64,000 nt of DNA from assembly GCF_002208095.1 (NCBI RefSeq), contig NZ_CP017990.1:4464001-4528000 (forward strand), given 5' to 3'. Position numbers and translations under genes: made by a program. The stretch is from Enterobacter cloacae complex sp. ECNIH7. Its GTDB lineage: Bacteria > Pseudomonadota > Gammaproteobacteria > Enterobacterales > Enterobacteriaceae. Shown piece after piece: positions 53,769 to 64,000 of the stretch. The notes under the pieces were generated by a model. The model did not search any database. It was given only the letters and a program-made list of their open reading frames with translations, and was not told the DNA's origin. Numbering within the stretch: position 1 is the stretch's first letter; every line of letters starts with the position of its first letter.

Positions 53769-55364
53769 ATGAGTTACCTTTTAGCGTTAGATGCAGGGAC
53801 AGGCAGCGTTCGCGCCGTTATTTTCGATTTACAGGGCAACCAGATTGCCGTCGGCCAGGCCGAGTGGAAGCACCTGAGCGTGGAGAACGTGCCGGGATCG
53901 ATGGAGTTCGACCTCGAGACCAACTGGCTGCTGGCCTGCCGGTGCATTCATCAGGCGCTGGAACGTGCGCGCCTGAGCGCGGCGGATATTAAGTCTGTCG
54001 CCTGCTGCTCCATGCGCGAAGGGATCGTGCTGTATGACCGCAACGGCGAGGCCATCTGGGCCTGCGCCAACGTCGACGCCCGCGCCAGCCGCGAGGTGGC
54101 CGAACTCAAAGAGATCCACGACGATCGTTTTGAATCCGAGGTGTATGAGGTTTCCGGCCAGACGCTGGCGCTGAGCGCCATGCCGCGCCTGCTGTGGCTG
54201 GCGCACCATCGCCCGGATATTTACCGCAAGGCCGCGACCATCACCATGATCAGCGACTGGCTGGCGGCGAAGCTCTCCGGCGAGCTGGCGGTCGACCCGT
54301 CTAACGCGGGCACCACCGGCATGCTGGATCTCTTCTCCCGCGACTGGCGTCCGGCGCTGCTCGACATGGCCGGGCTGCGCGCCGATATCCTCTCCCCGGT
54401 GAAAGAGACCGGCACCGTGCTGGGCGCGATTACCAAAGAGGCCGCGCAGCAGAGCGGTCTGCGCGAAGGCACGCCGGTGGTGATGGGCGGCGGCGACGTG
54501 CAGTTGGGCTGTCTGGGGCTGGGCGTGGTCCGCGCGGGCCAGACAGCGGTACTGGGCGGTACCTTCTGGCAGCAGGTGGTCAATCTGCCGCAGGTGCGCA
54601 CCGACCCCGACATGAACATCCGCGTGAACCCACACGTTATTCCCGGTATGGCGCAGGCGGAGTCGATCAGCTTCTTCACCGGGCTGACCATGCGCTGGTT
54701 CCGCGACGCATTCTGCGCCGAGGAAAAGCTGATTGCCGAGCGGATGGGGATGGACACCTATTCCCTGCTGGAAGAGATGGCGAGCCGCGTGCCGGCGGGC
54801 TCCCACGGGGTGATGCCGATCTTCTCCGACGCGATGCATTTCAAGCAGTGGTACCACGCCGCGCCGTCGTTTATTAACCTCTCCATCGACCCGGAAAAGT
54901 GCAACAAAGCGACGCTATTCCGCGCCCTGGAGGAGAACGCGGCGATTGTCTCGGCCTGCAACCTGGCGCAGATTTCGCGCTTCTCCGGCGTGACGTTTGA
55001 AAGCCTGGTGTTTGCGGGCGGCGGGGCTAAGGGCGCCCTGTGGAGTCAGATTTTAAGCGACGTCACCGGGCTGCCGGTGCGCGTGCCGGAAGTGAAAGAG
55101 GCAACGGCGCTCGGCTGCGCGATTGCCGCCGGCGCGGGCGCGGGGCTGTTTGCCGATATGGCCTCGACGGGCGAGCGGCTGGTGAAGTGGAGCCGCGAGT
55201 TCACGCCGAACCCGCAGCACCGCGAGCTGTACGACGGCATGATGCAGAAATGGCAGGCAGTGTACGCGGACCAGCTCGGGCTGGTGGACAGCGGGCTGAC
55301 GACGTCGATGTGGCAGGCCCCGGGGCTGGTGCGGACATCCCCCTCACCCCGGCCCTCTCCCTAA
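53769..55364 (+). CDS. lsrK: Autoinducer-2 kinase LsrK with repeat-encoded C terminus
   Basis: A 531-aa FGGY-family kinase that phosphorylates AI-2 after uptake, trapping it and making the LsrR inducer. Blocks are [40 protein letters not shown] and [21 protein letters not shown]. coli LsrK ends SLWKAPGL; here SMWQAPGL is followed by [11 protein letters not shown] and a stop within an inserted palindromic repeat, adding 11 residues. The N terminus starts directly at the kinase fold ([10 protein letters not shown]). The catalytic core is intact. Confidence 0.94.
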   Translation: MSYLLALDAGTGSVRAVIFDLQGNQIAVGQAEWKHLSVENVPGSMEFDLETNWLLACRCIHQALERARLSAADIKSVACCSMREGIVLYDRNGEAIWACANVDARASREVAELKEIHDDRFESEVYEVSGQTLALSAMPRLLWLAHHRPDIYRKAATITMISDWLAAKLSGELAVDPSNAGTTGMLDLFSRDWRPALLDMAGLRADILSPVKETGTVLGAITKEAAQQSGLREGTPVVMGGGDVQLGCLGLGVVRAGQTAVLGGTFWQQVVNLPQVRTDPDMNIRVNPHVIPGMAQAESISFFTGLTMRWFRDAFCAEEKLIAERMGMDTYSLLEEMASRVPAGSHGVMPIFSDAMHFKQWYHAAPSFINLSIDPEKCNKATLFRALEENAAIVSACNLAQISRFSGVTFESLVFAGGGAKGALWSQILSDVTGLPVRVPEVKEATALGCAIAAGAGAGLFADMASTGERLVKWSREFTPNPQHRELYDGMMQKWQAVYADQLGLVDSGLTTSMWQAPGLVRTSPSPRPSP

Positions 55365-55425
55365 GGGAGAGGGAGATTACGTCCCCTCTCCCCGTGGGAG
55401 AGGGTTAGGGTGAGGGCATCAGGCC
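55339..55425. repeat. Composite palindromic repeat overlapping the end of lsrK
   Basis: CCCTCACCC and CCCTCTCCC units are followed by GGGAGAGGG and GGGTGAGGG, ending in GTGAGGGCATCAGGCC after GGGTTAGG. The same family recurs at 57629-57674, 61705-61741 and 63289-63335. Here it supplies the stop codon of lsrK and may fold into a terminator-like structure. Confidence 0.7.
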
Positions 55426-55500
55426 ACACCAATATTTGAATCCCATCACAATCACTGCATTCGCCTTTTCCCTTTTACTCCCCGCTGGCTAAATTAGTAA

Positions 55501-57564
<2,064 letters not shown>

Positions 57565-57595
57565 GGCATTGCCGGGCGGCCAGGTTAAAAACAAA

Positions 57596-57618
57596 ACGGC
57601 AACCCAGTTGCCGTTTTT
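57596..57618 (+). terminator. Terminator after fadH
   Basis: GGCAACCCAGTTGCC hairpin followed by GTTTTT. A close copy lies after sstT at 63254-63278, each followed by the same dispersed repeat. Confidence 0.75.
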
Positions 57619-57628
57619 AGCGTTTGCG

Positions 57629-57674
57629 CCCTCTGCCTGTGGCAGAGGGTTGGAGTGAGGGCATCAGGCCGCAC
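57629..57674. repeat. Dispersed palindromic repeat, fadH-rlmG gap
   Basis: CCCTCTGCCTGTGGCAGAGGG followed by TTGGAGTGAGGGCATCAGG and CCGCAC. Same family as 55339-55425 and 63289-63335, lying between convergent genes. Confidence 0.7.
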
Positions 57675-57683
57675 ATAACAATC

Positions 57684-58820
57684 TTACCGACGACGTCCCA
57701 GCTTCACCGCCTTCAGCACCACGAACTTGTTGTTCGTCGCAATGGTGACGCAGTTACCGAAAATCTTCTTCAGCTTGTGGAAGTAGTCGAGGTGGCGGTT
57801 CGCAACGATGTACAGCTCGCCGTTGATTTTCAGGCAGCGGCGCGCGTGGTGGAACATCTCCCACGCGACGTTATCCGTCAGGGCGTGCTTCTGGTGGAAC
57901 GGCGGGTTGCAGAACACGGCGTTGAAGCGGAACGGCTCTACGCCGGACAGCGCGTTGTTGATCATAAACTCGCAGCGGTCCAGCGCTTCCGGCATGTTGG
58001 TTTCCACGTTCAGACGGCTGGAGGCCACCGCCATCGGCGATTCGTCGCTGAACACCAAGCTGGCGTCCGGGTTCTTCGCCAACAGCGTCAGCCCAATCAC
58101 GCCGTTACCGCAGCCCAGATCGACAATCTCACCTTCCAGATTTTCCGGCAGATGTTCCATAAAGAAACGCGCGCCGATATCCAGCCCGGTGCGGGAGAAG
58201 ACGTTCGCGTGGTTGTGGATGGTCCAGTCGGTCCCTTCCAGCTTCCAGCTCAGGGTCTCCGGCGCGTCGGCCAGCTCCGGTGCGCTGAAGGTACAGTTGA
58301 TCAGGCGCGCTTTTTTCCAGGCCAGCGTGGTGGTGGTCGGGCCGAGGACCTTCTCGAACAGCTCGAGCGTCGAAGTGTGAATATCGCGCGCTTTGGCTCC
58401 CGCGATAATGCGCGTTTCCGGCGTCACGACCTTACGCAGCGCGCGCAGCTGTTGCTCCAGCAGCGCCATGGTTTTTGGCACTTTGATCAGCACCACGCCC
58501 GGCGCCTGCGGGTAGTCCGCGGTGCTGTCGAGGAACTTCACGCTGGATTCTTCGATGTCGTTATGGCGCAGGTTTTCACGCGTCGCCAGCTCGCTCAGGT
58601 AGGAATCGCCGATGCTGTAAGGCGTGTGCTCCGCCAGGGCGCAGCCCAGCGCGCCAAAGGCGTCATTCAGGATCAAAACCGGGCCGCGGATTTCAGTCTC
58701 ATCCAACTGCTGCAGCAGATATTCATCCGCCGCTTCCCACGCCTGAAGCGGGTTAACGTCATCCGTTTCCGGGAAACGTTTAAGGTTGAGTGAACGGAAA
58801 CCGTTGTCTAAGTGGCTCAT
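57684..58820 (-). CDS. rlmG: 23S rRNA (guanine1835-N2)-methyltransferase RlmG
   Basis: A 378-aa SAM-dependent methyltransferase modifying G1835 of 23S rRNA, the same length as in E. coli. The N-terminal degenerate methylase-like domain precedes the catalytic domain with [20 protein letters not shown] and the NPPF-type motif [14 protein letters not shown]. It is divergent from ygjP and convergent with fadH. Confidence 0.95.
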   Translation of the reverse strand: MSHLDNGFRSLNLKRFPETDDVNPLQAWEAADEYLLQQLDETEIRGPVLILNDAFGALGCALAEHTPYSIGDSYLSELATRENLRHNDIEESSVKFLDSTADYPQAPGVVLIKVPKTMALLEQQLRALRKVVTPETRIIAGAKARDIHTSTLELFEKVLGPTTTTLAWKKARLINCTFSAPELADAPETLSWKLEGTDWTIHNHANVFSRTGLDIGARFFMEHLPENLEGEIVDLGCGNGVIGLTLLAKNPDASLVFSDESPMAVASSRLNVETNMPEALDRCEFMINNALSGVEPFRFNAVFCNPPFHQKHALTDNVAWEMFHHARRCLKINGELYIVANRHLDYFHKLKKIFGNCVTIATNNKFVVLKAVKLGRRR

Positions 58821-58903
58821 CGGCCCTCCTGAATGGTAAAATTTGGCGTATCCCTGAAAAGGGTGCGTGAGTATACCCGTTTTATTGTCGATTTGGGGCG
58901 TTG

Positions 58904-59407
58904 ATGAACCAACTTACTTATCTCCAGGGCTATCCGGAGCATTTACTGACTCAGGTTCGCAGCCTGATTGCCGAGCAGAAGCTCGGCGCGGTGCTGGAAA
59001 AACGCTATCCCGGCACCCACGATTTCGCGACCGATAAGGCCCTCTGGCAGTATACGCAGGATCTGAAAAGCAGGTATCTGAAGAGCGCGCCGCCGATCAA
59101 CAAGGTGATGTATGACAACAAGATCCACGTGCTGAAAAACGCGCTCGGCCTGCACACCGCCGTCTCCCGCGTGCAGGGCGGCAAGCTGAAGGCGAAGGCC
59201 GAAATCCGCGTCGCGACGGTTTTCCGTAACGCGCCGGAAGCCTTTCTGCGGATGATCGTCGTCCACGAGCTGGCGCACCTGAAGGAGAAAGAGCACGACA
59301 AAGCCTTCTATTCCCTGTGCTGCCACATGGAGCCGCAGTACCACCAGCTGGAGTTTGATACCCGACTATGGCTTACGCATTTATCGTTAAATGGTAATGC
59401 GGAATAG
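58904..59407 (+). CDS. ygjP: YgjP-type metal-dependent hydrolase (UTP pyrophosphatase)
   Basis: A 167-aa zinc-metalloprotease-fold (WLM/SprT-like) protein, reported as a UTP pyrophosphatase in E. coli. The metal site is [13 protein letters not shown] (His121, Glu122, His125 and His at about 131). ATG 58904 ([15 protein letters not shown]) matches the E. coli start and length; a TTG one codon earlier is possible. Divergent from rlmG. Confidence 0.93.
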   Translation: MNQLTYLQGYPEHLLTQVRSLIAEQKLGAVLEKRYPGTHDFATDKALWQYTQDLKSRYLKSAPPINKVMYDNKIHVLKNALGLHTAVSRVQGGKLKAKAEIRVATVFRNAPEAFLRMIVVHELAHLKEKEHDKAFYSLCCHMEPQYHQLEFDTRLWLTHLSLNGNAE

Positions 59408-59477
59408 CGCACGCGAATTGTCATGATGACGTGCTACAGTGGCTAAAGGTTCCCCGCTACGGAGTACGTAAACGTTT

Positions 59478-60476
59478 ATGATACGTTTCGCAGTCATTGG
59501 TACGAACTGGATCACGCGCCAGTTCGTCGACGCCGCCCACGAAACCGGCAAACTTAAACTTACCGCAGTCTATTCCCGCAGCCTTGAGCAGGCGCAGAGT
59601 TTTGCCAACGATTACCTCGTTGAACATCTCTTCACCTCGCTTGATGACATGGCGCAAAGCGACGCCATTGACGCGGTGTATATCGCCAGCCCGAACTCCC
59701 TGCACTTCCCGCAAACGAAGCTGTTCCTCAGCCATAAAAAGCATGTGATTTGCGAGAAGCCGCTGGCGTCAAATATCCAGGAAGTGGAAGCGGCCATTGC
59801 GCTTGCCCGCGAAAACCAGGTGGTGCTGTTCGAAGCCTTCAAAACCGCCAGCCTGCCGAATTTCCTGCTGCTGCAGCAGTCCCTGCCGAAAATTGGCAAG
59901 GTGCGTAAAGCCTTTATCAACTACTGCCAGTACTCGTCGCGCTACCAGCGCTATCTCGACGGCGAGAACCCGAACACCTTTAATCCGGCCTTCTCTAACG
60001 GCTCGATTATGGACATAGGTTTCTACTGCCTGGCCTCTGCCGTGGCCCTGTGGGGCGAGCCGCATGGCGTGACGGCCACCGCCAGCCTGCTGGAGAGCGG
60101 CGTGGATGCGCACGGTGTAGCGGTGCTGGATTACGGTGATTTCAGCGTCACGCTGCAGCACTCCAAGGTGAGCGATTCCGCGCTGCCGAGCGAAATTCAG
60201 GGCGAAGCGGGCTCGCTGGTTATCGAGAAGATCTCCGAGTGCCAGAAGGTGAGTTTTGTGCCGCGCGGCGGCAAAGCGCAGGAGCTGACGCAGCCTCAGC
60301 ATATTAACACTATGCTCTATGAGGCAGAGGTCTTCGCCCGTCTGGTGGAAGACAACGAAGTGAATCACCCAGGCCTTGCGGTGAGCCGCACCACGGCGAA
60401 GCTGCAAACGGAGATCCGCCGTCAGACAGGCGTGGTGTTCCCGGCTGACGGCGTGAGCGCGGAAGCTATCGCGTAA
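59478..60476 (+). CDS. ygjR: Gfo/Idh/MocA-family oxidoreductase YgjR
   Basis: A 332-aa NAD(P)-dependent oxidoreductase. The N-terminal Rossmann fold is IRFAVIGTNWITRQFVDAAH, the EKP motif (CEKPLASN) is in the dinucleotide domain, and an alpha/beta C-terminal substrate domain follows. Substrate unknown. The same gene lies upstream of alx in E. coli. Confidence 0.93.
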   Translation: MIRFAVIGTNWITRQFVDAAHETGKLKLTAVYSRSLEQAQSFANDYLVEHLFTSLDDMAQSDAIDAVYIASPNSLHFPQTKLFLSHKKHVICEKPLASNIQEVEAAIALARENQVVLFEAFKTASLPNFLLLQQSLPKIGKVRKAFINYCQYSSRYQRYLDGENPNTFNPAFSNGSIMDIGFYCLASAVALWGEPHGVTATASLLESGVDAHGVAVLDYGDFSVTLQHSKVSDSALPSEIQGEAGSLVIEKISECQKVSFVPRGGKAQELTQPQHINTMLYEAEVFARLVEDNEVNHPGLAVSRTTAKLQTEIRRQTGVVFPADGVSAEAIA

Positions 60477-60542
60477 AGCTGTGTAATGAAACGGCGCAGA
60501 CCATTGACGAAACCAATGGTCTGACATATTTTGTTACCTGCA

Positions 60543-60690
60543 AAGGGGAGTAACTTCTTCGTCGGTGGATCGTCATTACGATGCGTTAAACACGCATCCG
60601 GTCGCCGGGCAACCTTCGTGGTTGTAAGTGAGACCTTGCCGGAAGGCGAGGTCTATGCATAAAAAGCTAACGGCTATCGTCTTCTGACCA
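60543..60690 (+). ncRNA. yybP-ykoY (PRE) riboswitch of alx, with terminator
   Basis: The alx leader contains the conserved yybP-ykoY features: GGGGAGTA near 60546, ATCCGGTCGCCGGGCAACC in the middle, and GTGAGACC ... GGTCTATGCA at the end (about 60628-60660). A GC hairpin (ACGGC ... GCCGT) and TTTTTGTTTTTT follow directly. In E. coli this RNA (PRE / alx leader) responds to high pH and manganese and raises alx expression. Confidence 0.88.
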
Positions 60691-60726
60691 TGGCCGTTTT
60701 TGTTTTTTATGTGTAAGGAAAATAGT

Positions 60727-61695
60727 ATGCATTCTGTCGGCACTCCAATGTTGTGGGGCGGATTCGCGGTTGTCGTGCTCATCATGCTGGCGATCGACCT
60801 CTTTTTGCAGGGGCGTCGCGGCGCGCACGGCATGACCATGAAACAGGCTGCGGCCTGGTCGCTGGTGTGGGTCACCCTCTCCCTGCTTTTCTGCGCTGCC
60901 TTCTGGTGGTATCTGGCCTCGACCGAAGGCCGCGCGGTGGCCGATCCTCAGGCACTCGCCTTCCTCACCGGCTATCTGATTGAAAAAGCACTGGCGGTCG
61001 ATAACGTCTTCGTCTGGCTGATGCTGTTCAGCTACTTTGCCGTACCTGCGGCCCTGCAGCGCCGCGTGCTGGTATACGGCGTGCTGGGGGCGATCATTCT
61101 GCGTACCATCATGATCTTCGCCGGCAGCTGGCTGATTACCCAGTTCGAATGGCTGCTGTACGTCTTCGGCGCGTTTCTGCTGTTCACCGGGGTCAAAATG
61201 GCGTTGGCGAAAGAGGACGGCTCCGCGATTGGCGATCGCCCGCTGGTGAAGTGGATCCGCGGTCATCTGCGCATGACCGACAAGATCGAGAGCGAGCACT
61301 TCTTCGTGCGCAAGAACGGCCTGCTGTTTGCCACCCCGCTGCTGCTGGTGCTGATTCTGGTTGAGCTGAGCGACGTGATTTTCGCGGTGGACAGCATTCC
61401 GGCGATCTTCGCGGTGACCACCGACCCGTTCATCGTCCTGACGTCTAACCTCTTCGCCATTCTCGGCCTGCGTGCGATGTACTTCCTGCTGGCGGGCGCG
61501 GCGGAGCGCTTCTCAATGCTGAAGTACGGTCTGTCGGTGATCCTGGTGTTTATCGGTATCAAGATGCTGATCGTCGATTTCTACCATATCCCGATCGCCA
61601 TTTCGCTCGGCGTGGTGTTTGGCATTCTGATCGTGACGCTGATTATCAATACCTGGGTTAACCGCCAGCACGATAAGAAGCAGCAGGTGGAATAA
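60727..61695 (+). CDS. alx: TerC-family manganese exporter Alx
   Basis: A 322-aa inner-membrane protein with about nine membrane segments. TerC signature blocks are [19 protein letters not shown] and [20 protein letters not shown], whose acidic residues form the metal path. In E. coli, Alx lowers excess cytoplasmic manganese, especially at alkaline pH. ATG 60727 ([15 protein letters not shown]) matches E. coli; AAGGAA lies about seven bases upstream. Confidence 0.95.
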   Translation: MHSVGTPMLWGGFAVVVLIMLAIDLFLQGRRGAHGMTMKQAAAWSLVWVTLSLLFCAAFWWYLASTEGRAVADPQALAFLTGYLIEKALAVDNVFVWLMLFSYFAVPAALQRRVLVYGVLGAIILRTIMIFAGSWLITQFEWLLYVFGAFLLFTGVKMALAKEDGSAIGDRPLVKWIRGHLRMTDKIESEHFFVRKNGLLFATPLLLVLILVELSDVIFAVDSIPAIFAVTTDPFIVLTSNLFAILGLRAMYFLLAGAAERFSMLKYGLSVILVFIGIKMLIVDFYHIPIAISLGVVFGILIVTLIINTWVNRQHDKKQQVE

Positions 61696-61704
61696 AAGGG
61701 CTGA

Positions 61705-61741
61705 TGCCCCCACCCCGACCCCTCTCCCACTGGGAGAGGGG
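61705..61741. repeat. Dispersed palindromic repeat after alx
   Basis: CCCCACCCCGACCCCTCTCC followed by CACTGGGAGAGGG. It is a shorter member of the family at 55339-55425 and follows the alx stop by 10 bp. Confidence 0.65.
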
Positions 61742-61751
61742 GAAATGCAAT

Positions 61752-61783
61752 GTAGGCCGGGTAAGCGTAGCGCCACCCGGCAC
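61752..61783. repeat. REP-like palindrome between alx and sstT
   Basis: GTAGGCCGGGTAAGCGTAG followed by CGCCACCCGGC, the inverse orientation of the copy at 46815-46845. Confidence 0.75.
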
Positions 61784-61957
61784 TTTCGTTAATCAATAGT
61801 TAAAAAACATGACGCAACACGTAAAATCCAGCATTTTACGCTTCCTTCCTTTCGCGCATTCCCTATACTCGACCAGGCAAACATTTACTTACATCCGGAC
61901 ATAAATGTGACTAAGAGCACATCCGGGATGGAACGCAATTTCACTCAGGAAATACGT

Positions 61958-63199
61958 ATGAGCACACAATCAAGCGGACTGTTCGCGCGCCTGGCGCAGG
62001 GCAGCCTCGTTAAACAAATTCTGGTCGGGCTGGTGCTGGGTATTCTGCTGGCGATGGTGTCAAAACCTGCGGCGGAGGCCACGGGGCTGCTCGGGACCCT
62101 TTTCGTTGGCGCGCTGAAGGCCGTAGCACCGGTACTGGTTCTGATGCTGGTCATGGCGTCGATTGCCAACCACCAGCACGGACAAAAAACCAACATTCGC
62201 CCTATTTTGTTCCTGTATCTGCTGGGAACCTTCTCGGCGGCCTTAACGGCCGTGGTGTTCAGCTTCCTGTTCCCGTCCACGCTGCACCTGACCAGCGCGG
62301 CCGGTGACATCACTCCGCCATCCGGCATTGTCGAAGTGCTGCGCGGACTGCTGATGAGCATGGTTTCTAACCCCATCACCGCGCTGATGAGCGGAAACTA
62401 CATTGGCATCCTGGTCTGGGCGATTGGTCTGGGCTTCGCGCTGCGTCATGGTAACGACACCACGAAAAACCTGGTCAACGATCTGTCCAACGCCGTGACC
62501 TTTATGGTGAAGCTGGTGATTCGCTTTGCGCCAATCGGTATTTTCGGGCTGGTCTCCTCTACGCTTGCAACCACCGGTTTCGACGCGCTGTGGGGCTACG
62601 CGCAGCTGCTGGTTGTGCTGGTCGGCTGTATGCTGCTGGTGGCGCTGGTGATCAACCCGCTGCTGGTGTTCTGGCAGATCCGCCGCAACCCGTATCCGCT
62701 GGTGCTGACCTGCCTGCGCGAGAGCGGCGTGTATGCCTTCTTCACCCGCAGCTCTGCGGCGAACATTCCGGTTAACATGGCGCTGGCGGAGAAGCTGAAC
62801 CTGGACCGCGATACCTACTCCGTGTCGATCCCGCTGGGCGCAACCGTGAACATGGCGGGCGCGGCAATCACCATTACCGTGCTGACCCTGGCGGCGGTGC
62901 ATACGCTGGGCATTCCGGTGGATCTGCCAACCGCGCTGCTGCTGAGCGTGGTGGCGTCGCTGTGTGCCTGTGGCGCATCCGGCGTGGCGGGCGGTTCGCT
63001 GCTGCTGATCCCGCTGGCGTGTAATATGTTCGGCATCCCGAACGAGATTGCGATGCAGGTTGTGGCCGTCGGCTTTATCATCGGCGTGCTGCAGGACTCC
63101 TGCGAAACCGCGCTGAACTCCTCTACCGACGTGCTGTTTACCGCAGCGGCCTGTCAGGCGGAAGACGCGCGTTTAGCGAAGAATGCCCTGCGCAGTTAA
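61958..63199 (+). CDS. sstT: Na+/serine-threonine symporter SstT
   Basis: A 413-aa dicarboxylate/amino acid:cation symporter-family protein (E. coli 414 aa) with eight to ten membrane segments and re-entrant loops. The signature [20 protein letters not shown] and [19 protein letters not shown] are the substrate and sodium sites. ATG 61958 ([17 protein letters not shown]) follows AGGAA and matches E. coli; the upstream in-frame extension is leader. Confidence 0.96.
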   Translation: MSTQSSGLFARLAQGSLVKQILVGLVLGILLAMVSKPAAEATGLLGTLFVGALKAVAPVLVLMLVMASIANHQHGQKTNIRPILFLYLLGTFSAALTAVVFSFLFPSTLHLTSAAGDITPPSGIVEVLRGLLMSMVSNPITALMSGNYIGILVWAIGLGFALRHGNDTTKNLVNDLSNAVTFMVKLVIRFAPIGIFGLVSSTLATTGFDALWGYAQLLVVLVGCMLLVALVINPLLVFWQIRRNPYPLVLTCLRESGVYAFFTRSSAANIPVNMALAEKLNLDRDTYSVSIPLGATVNMAGAAITITVLTLAAVHTLGIPVDLPTALLLSVVASLCACGASGVAGGSLLLIPLACNMFGIPNEIAMQVVAVGFIIGVLQDSCETALNSSTDVLFTAAACQAEDARLAKNALRS

Positions 63200-63207
63200 A
63201 AACAAAA

Positions 63208-63239
63208 GCCCGGTGGCGGCTACGCCTTACCGGGCCTAC
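63208..63239. repeat. REP-like palindrome after sstT
   Basis: GCCCGGTGGCGGCTACGCC followed by TTACCGGGC, 9 bp after the sstT stop. Confidence 0.75.
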
Positions 63240-63253
63240 AGGGTAAATGCAAA

Positions 63254-63278
63254 ACGGCAACCAACGGTTGCCGTTTTT
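63254..63278 (+). terminator. Terminator after sstT
   Basis: ACGGCAACC and GGTTGCCGT form a 9-bp stem followed by TTTT. The structure and the sequence after it are nearly the same as after fadH. Confidence 0.8.
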
Positions 63279-63288
63279 AGTGTTTGTA

Positions 63289-63335
63289 CCCTCTCCCCGT
63301 GGGAGAGGGTCAGGGTGAGGGCATCAGGCCGCACC
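63289..63335. repeat. Dispersed palindromic repeat, sstT-uxaA gap
   Basis: CCCTCTCCCCGTGGGAGAGG then GTCAGGGTGAGGGCATCAGG and CCGCAC, between two convergent genes. Same family as 55339-55425 and 57629-57674. Confidence 0.7.
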
Positions 63336-63337
63336 GA

Positions 63338-64000
63338 TTACAGCGTCACACCACTCTTGAAGATCGCCAGCTCGCGGAAGTCGTTCTTCTCGTTACAGGT
63401 CTGCTTGCCGTTAGCAAATTCCACGATAGTATCCACGAACTCCGTCAGCAGCTGCGGCATGGCTTTGCCGTGAATCAGCTGGCCCGCATCAAAGTCGATC
63501 CAGTGCTTTTTCTTTGCCGCCAGCTCGCTGTTGGTGGCGATTTTCACCGTTGGCACAAAACCGCCGTACGGCGTGCCGCGACCGGTACTGAACAGCACCA
63601 TATGGCAGCCGGCACCCGCCAGCGCGCTGGTGGCGACCGCATCGTTGCCCGGTGCGCTCAGCAGATTCAGACCGTGGGTTTTCAGGCGCTCGCCGTAGCG
63701 CAGCACGTCAACCACCTGGCTCGCGCCCGCTTTCTGGGTGCAGCCGAGGGATTTCTCTTCCAGCGTGGTGATCCCACCCGCTTTGTTGCCCGGCGACGGA
63801 TTCTCGTAAATCGGCTGATTGTGGGCGATGAAATACTGTTTGAAGTCGTTCACCATGGTGACGGTCTTCTCAAAGGTCTCTTCGTCGCGGCAGTGGCTCA
63901 TCAGAATACGCTCCGCGCCGAACATTTCCGGCACTTCGGTCAACACCGTCGTGCCGCCGTTGGCAATCACGTAATCCGAGAAGCGGCCCAGCATAGGGTT
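63338..64000 (-). CDS. uxaA: Altronate dehydratase UxaA, C-terminal part
   Basis: The last 220 or so residues of a 495-aa enzyme that dehydrates D-altronate to 2-keto-3-deoxygluconate in galacturonate breakdown. The start lies beyond the right edge. Blocks include PSPGNKAGGITTLEEKSLGC, GAGCHMVLFSTGRGTPYGGF and the ending NDFRELAIFKSGVTL. Gene order after sstT agrees with E. coli, where ygjV is the only gene between; ygjV is absent here. The protein is intact over the visible part. Confidence 0.95.
   Translation of the reverse strand, partial: NPMLGRFSDYVIANGGTTVLTEVPEMFGAERILMSHCRDEETFEKTVTMVNDFKQYFIAHNQPIYENPSPGNKAGGITTLEEKSLGCTQKAGASQVVDVLRYGERLKTHGLNLLSAPGNDAVATSALAGAGCHMVLFSTGRGTPYGGFVPTVKIATNSELAAKKKHWIDFDAGQLIHGKAMPQLLTEFVDTIVEFANGKQTCNEKNDFRELAIFKSGVTL

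Noticed and set aside
53829..54857. Long minus-strand frame of 342 codons
   Set aside because: It is antisense to lsrK, with His/Arg-rich low-complexity translation typical of a shadow frame.
57624..58793. Long plus-strand frame of 389 codons
   Set aside because: It is antisense to rlmG over its full length; the composition and lack of any family match show it is a shadow of a GC-rich gene.

Overview
The window is an enterobacterial chromosome segment, best matched to the Enterobacter / Lelliottia / Leclercia group. The right 28 kb follows the E. coli order nfeF-nfeR-(MCP)-aer-patA ... fadH-rlmG-ygjP-ygjR-alx-sstT-uxaA, with high GC and enterobacterial REP-like repeats. The species cannot be fixed from the sequence alone.

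Positions 1-36.5 kb are a stack of mobile elements that appear to have entered the 3' end of the tRNA-Ile2 gene ileX, whose E. coli homologue sits next to nfeF (yqjH). A 47-nt 3' fragment of ileX lies at 14713-14759 and a 15-nt repeat of its end at 17918-17932, both on the + strand. The intact tRNA should lie left of the window.

(A) 1-14.7 kb is a CP4-57-like integrative element. Its core is a tyrosine integrase, AlpA, a YfjI-type DUF3987 protein and a YfjJ / inovirus-Gp2-type protein. Its cargo is a complete type I restriction-modification operon (hsdM-hsdS-hsdR plus a HigA-like HTH gene), a Fic AMP-transferase, a GNAT acetyltransferase and a divergent XRE-cupin / B3-B4 editing-domain pair.

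(B) 14.8-17.9 kb is a small segment holding an orphan type VI secretion effector module: hcp (frameshifted), a Tlde1-like DUF2778 effector and a membrane protein that is probably its immunity protein.

(C) 18-36.5 kb is a 186/P2-type prophage. It keeps the entire contractile tail, baseplate, fibre and lysis set, the ogr activator, a 186-type CI repressor and a LexA-boxed tum antirepressor. It has no portal, terminase, scaffold, capsid, head-completion, integrase or gpS gene. This is the gene content of an SOS-inducible R-type tailocin. Its tail-fibre end can be switched by a Gin-type invertase acting on two inverted 26-bp sites.

The core chromosome resumes near 36.5 kb with a coiled-coil/J-like protein, the nickel/iron pair nfeF-nfeR, two chemoreceptor genes with clear sigma-28 promoters (MCP, aer) and patA with a sigma-54 promoter. 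Between patA and fadH, where E. coli carries ygjH-ebg, there is a second XRE-cupin / B3-B4 module coupled to a DapA-family gene, followed by the complete autoinducer-2 system lsrGFBDCA / lsrRK with two matching 33-bp operator candidates. The window ends inside uxaA.
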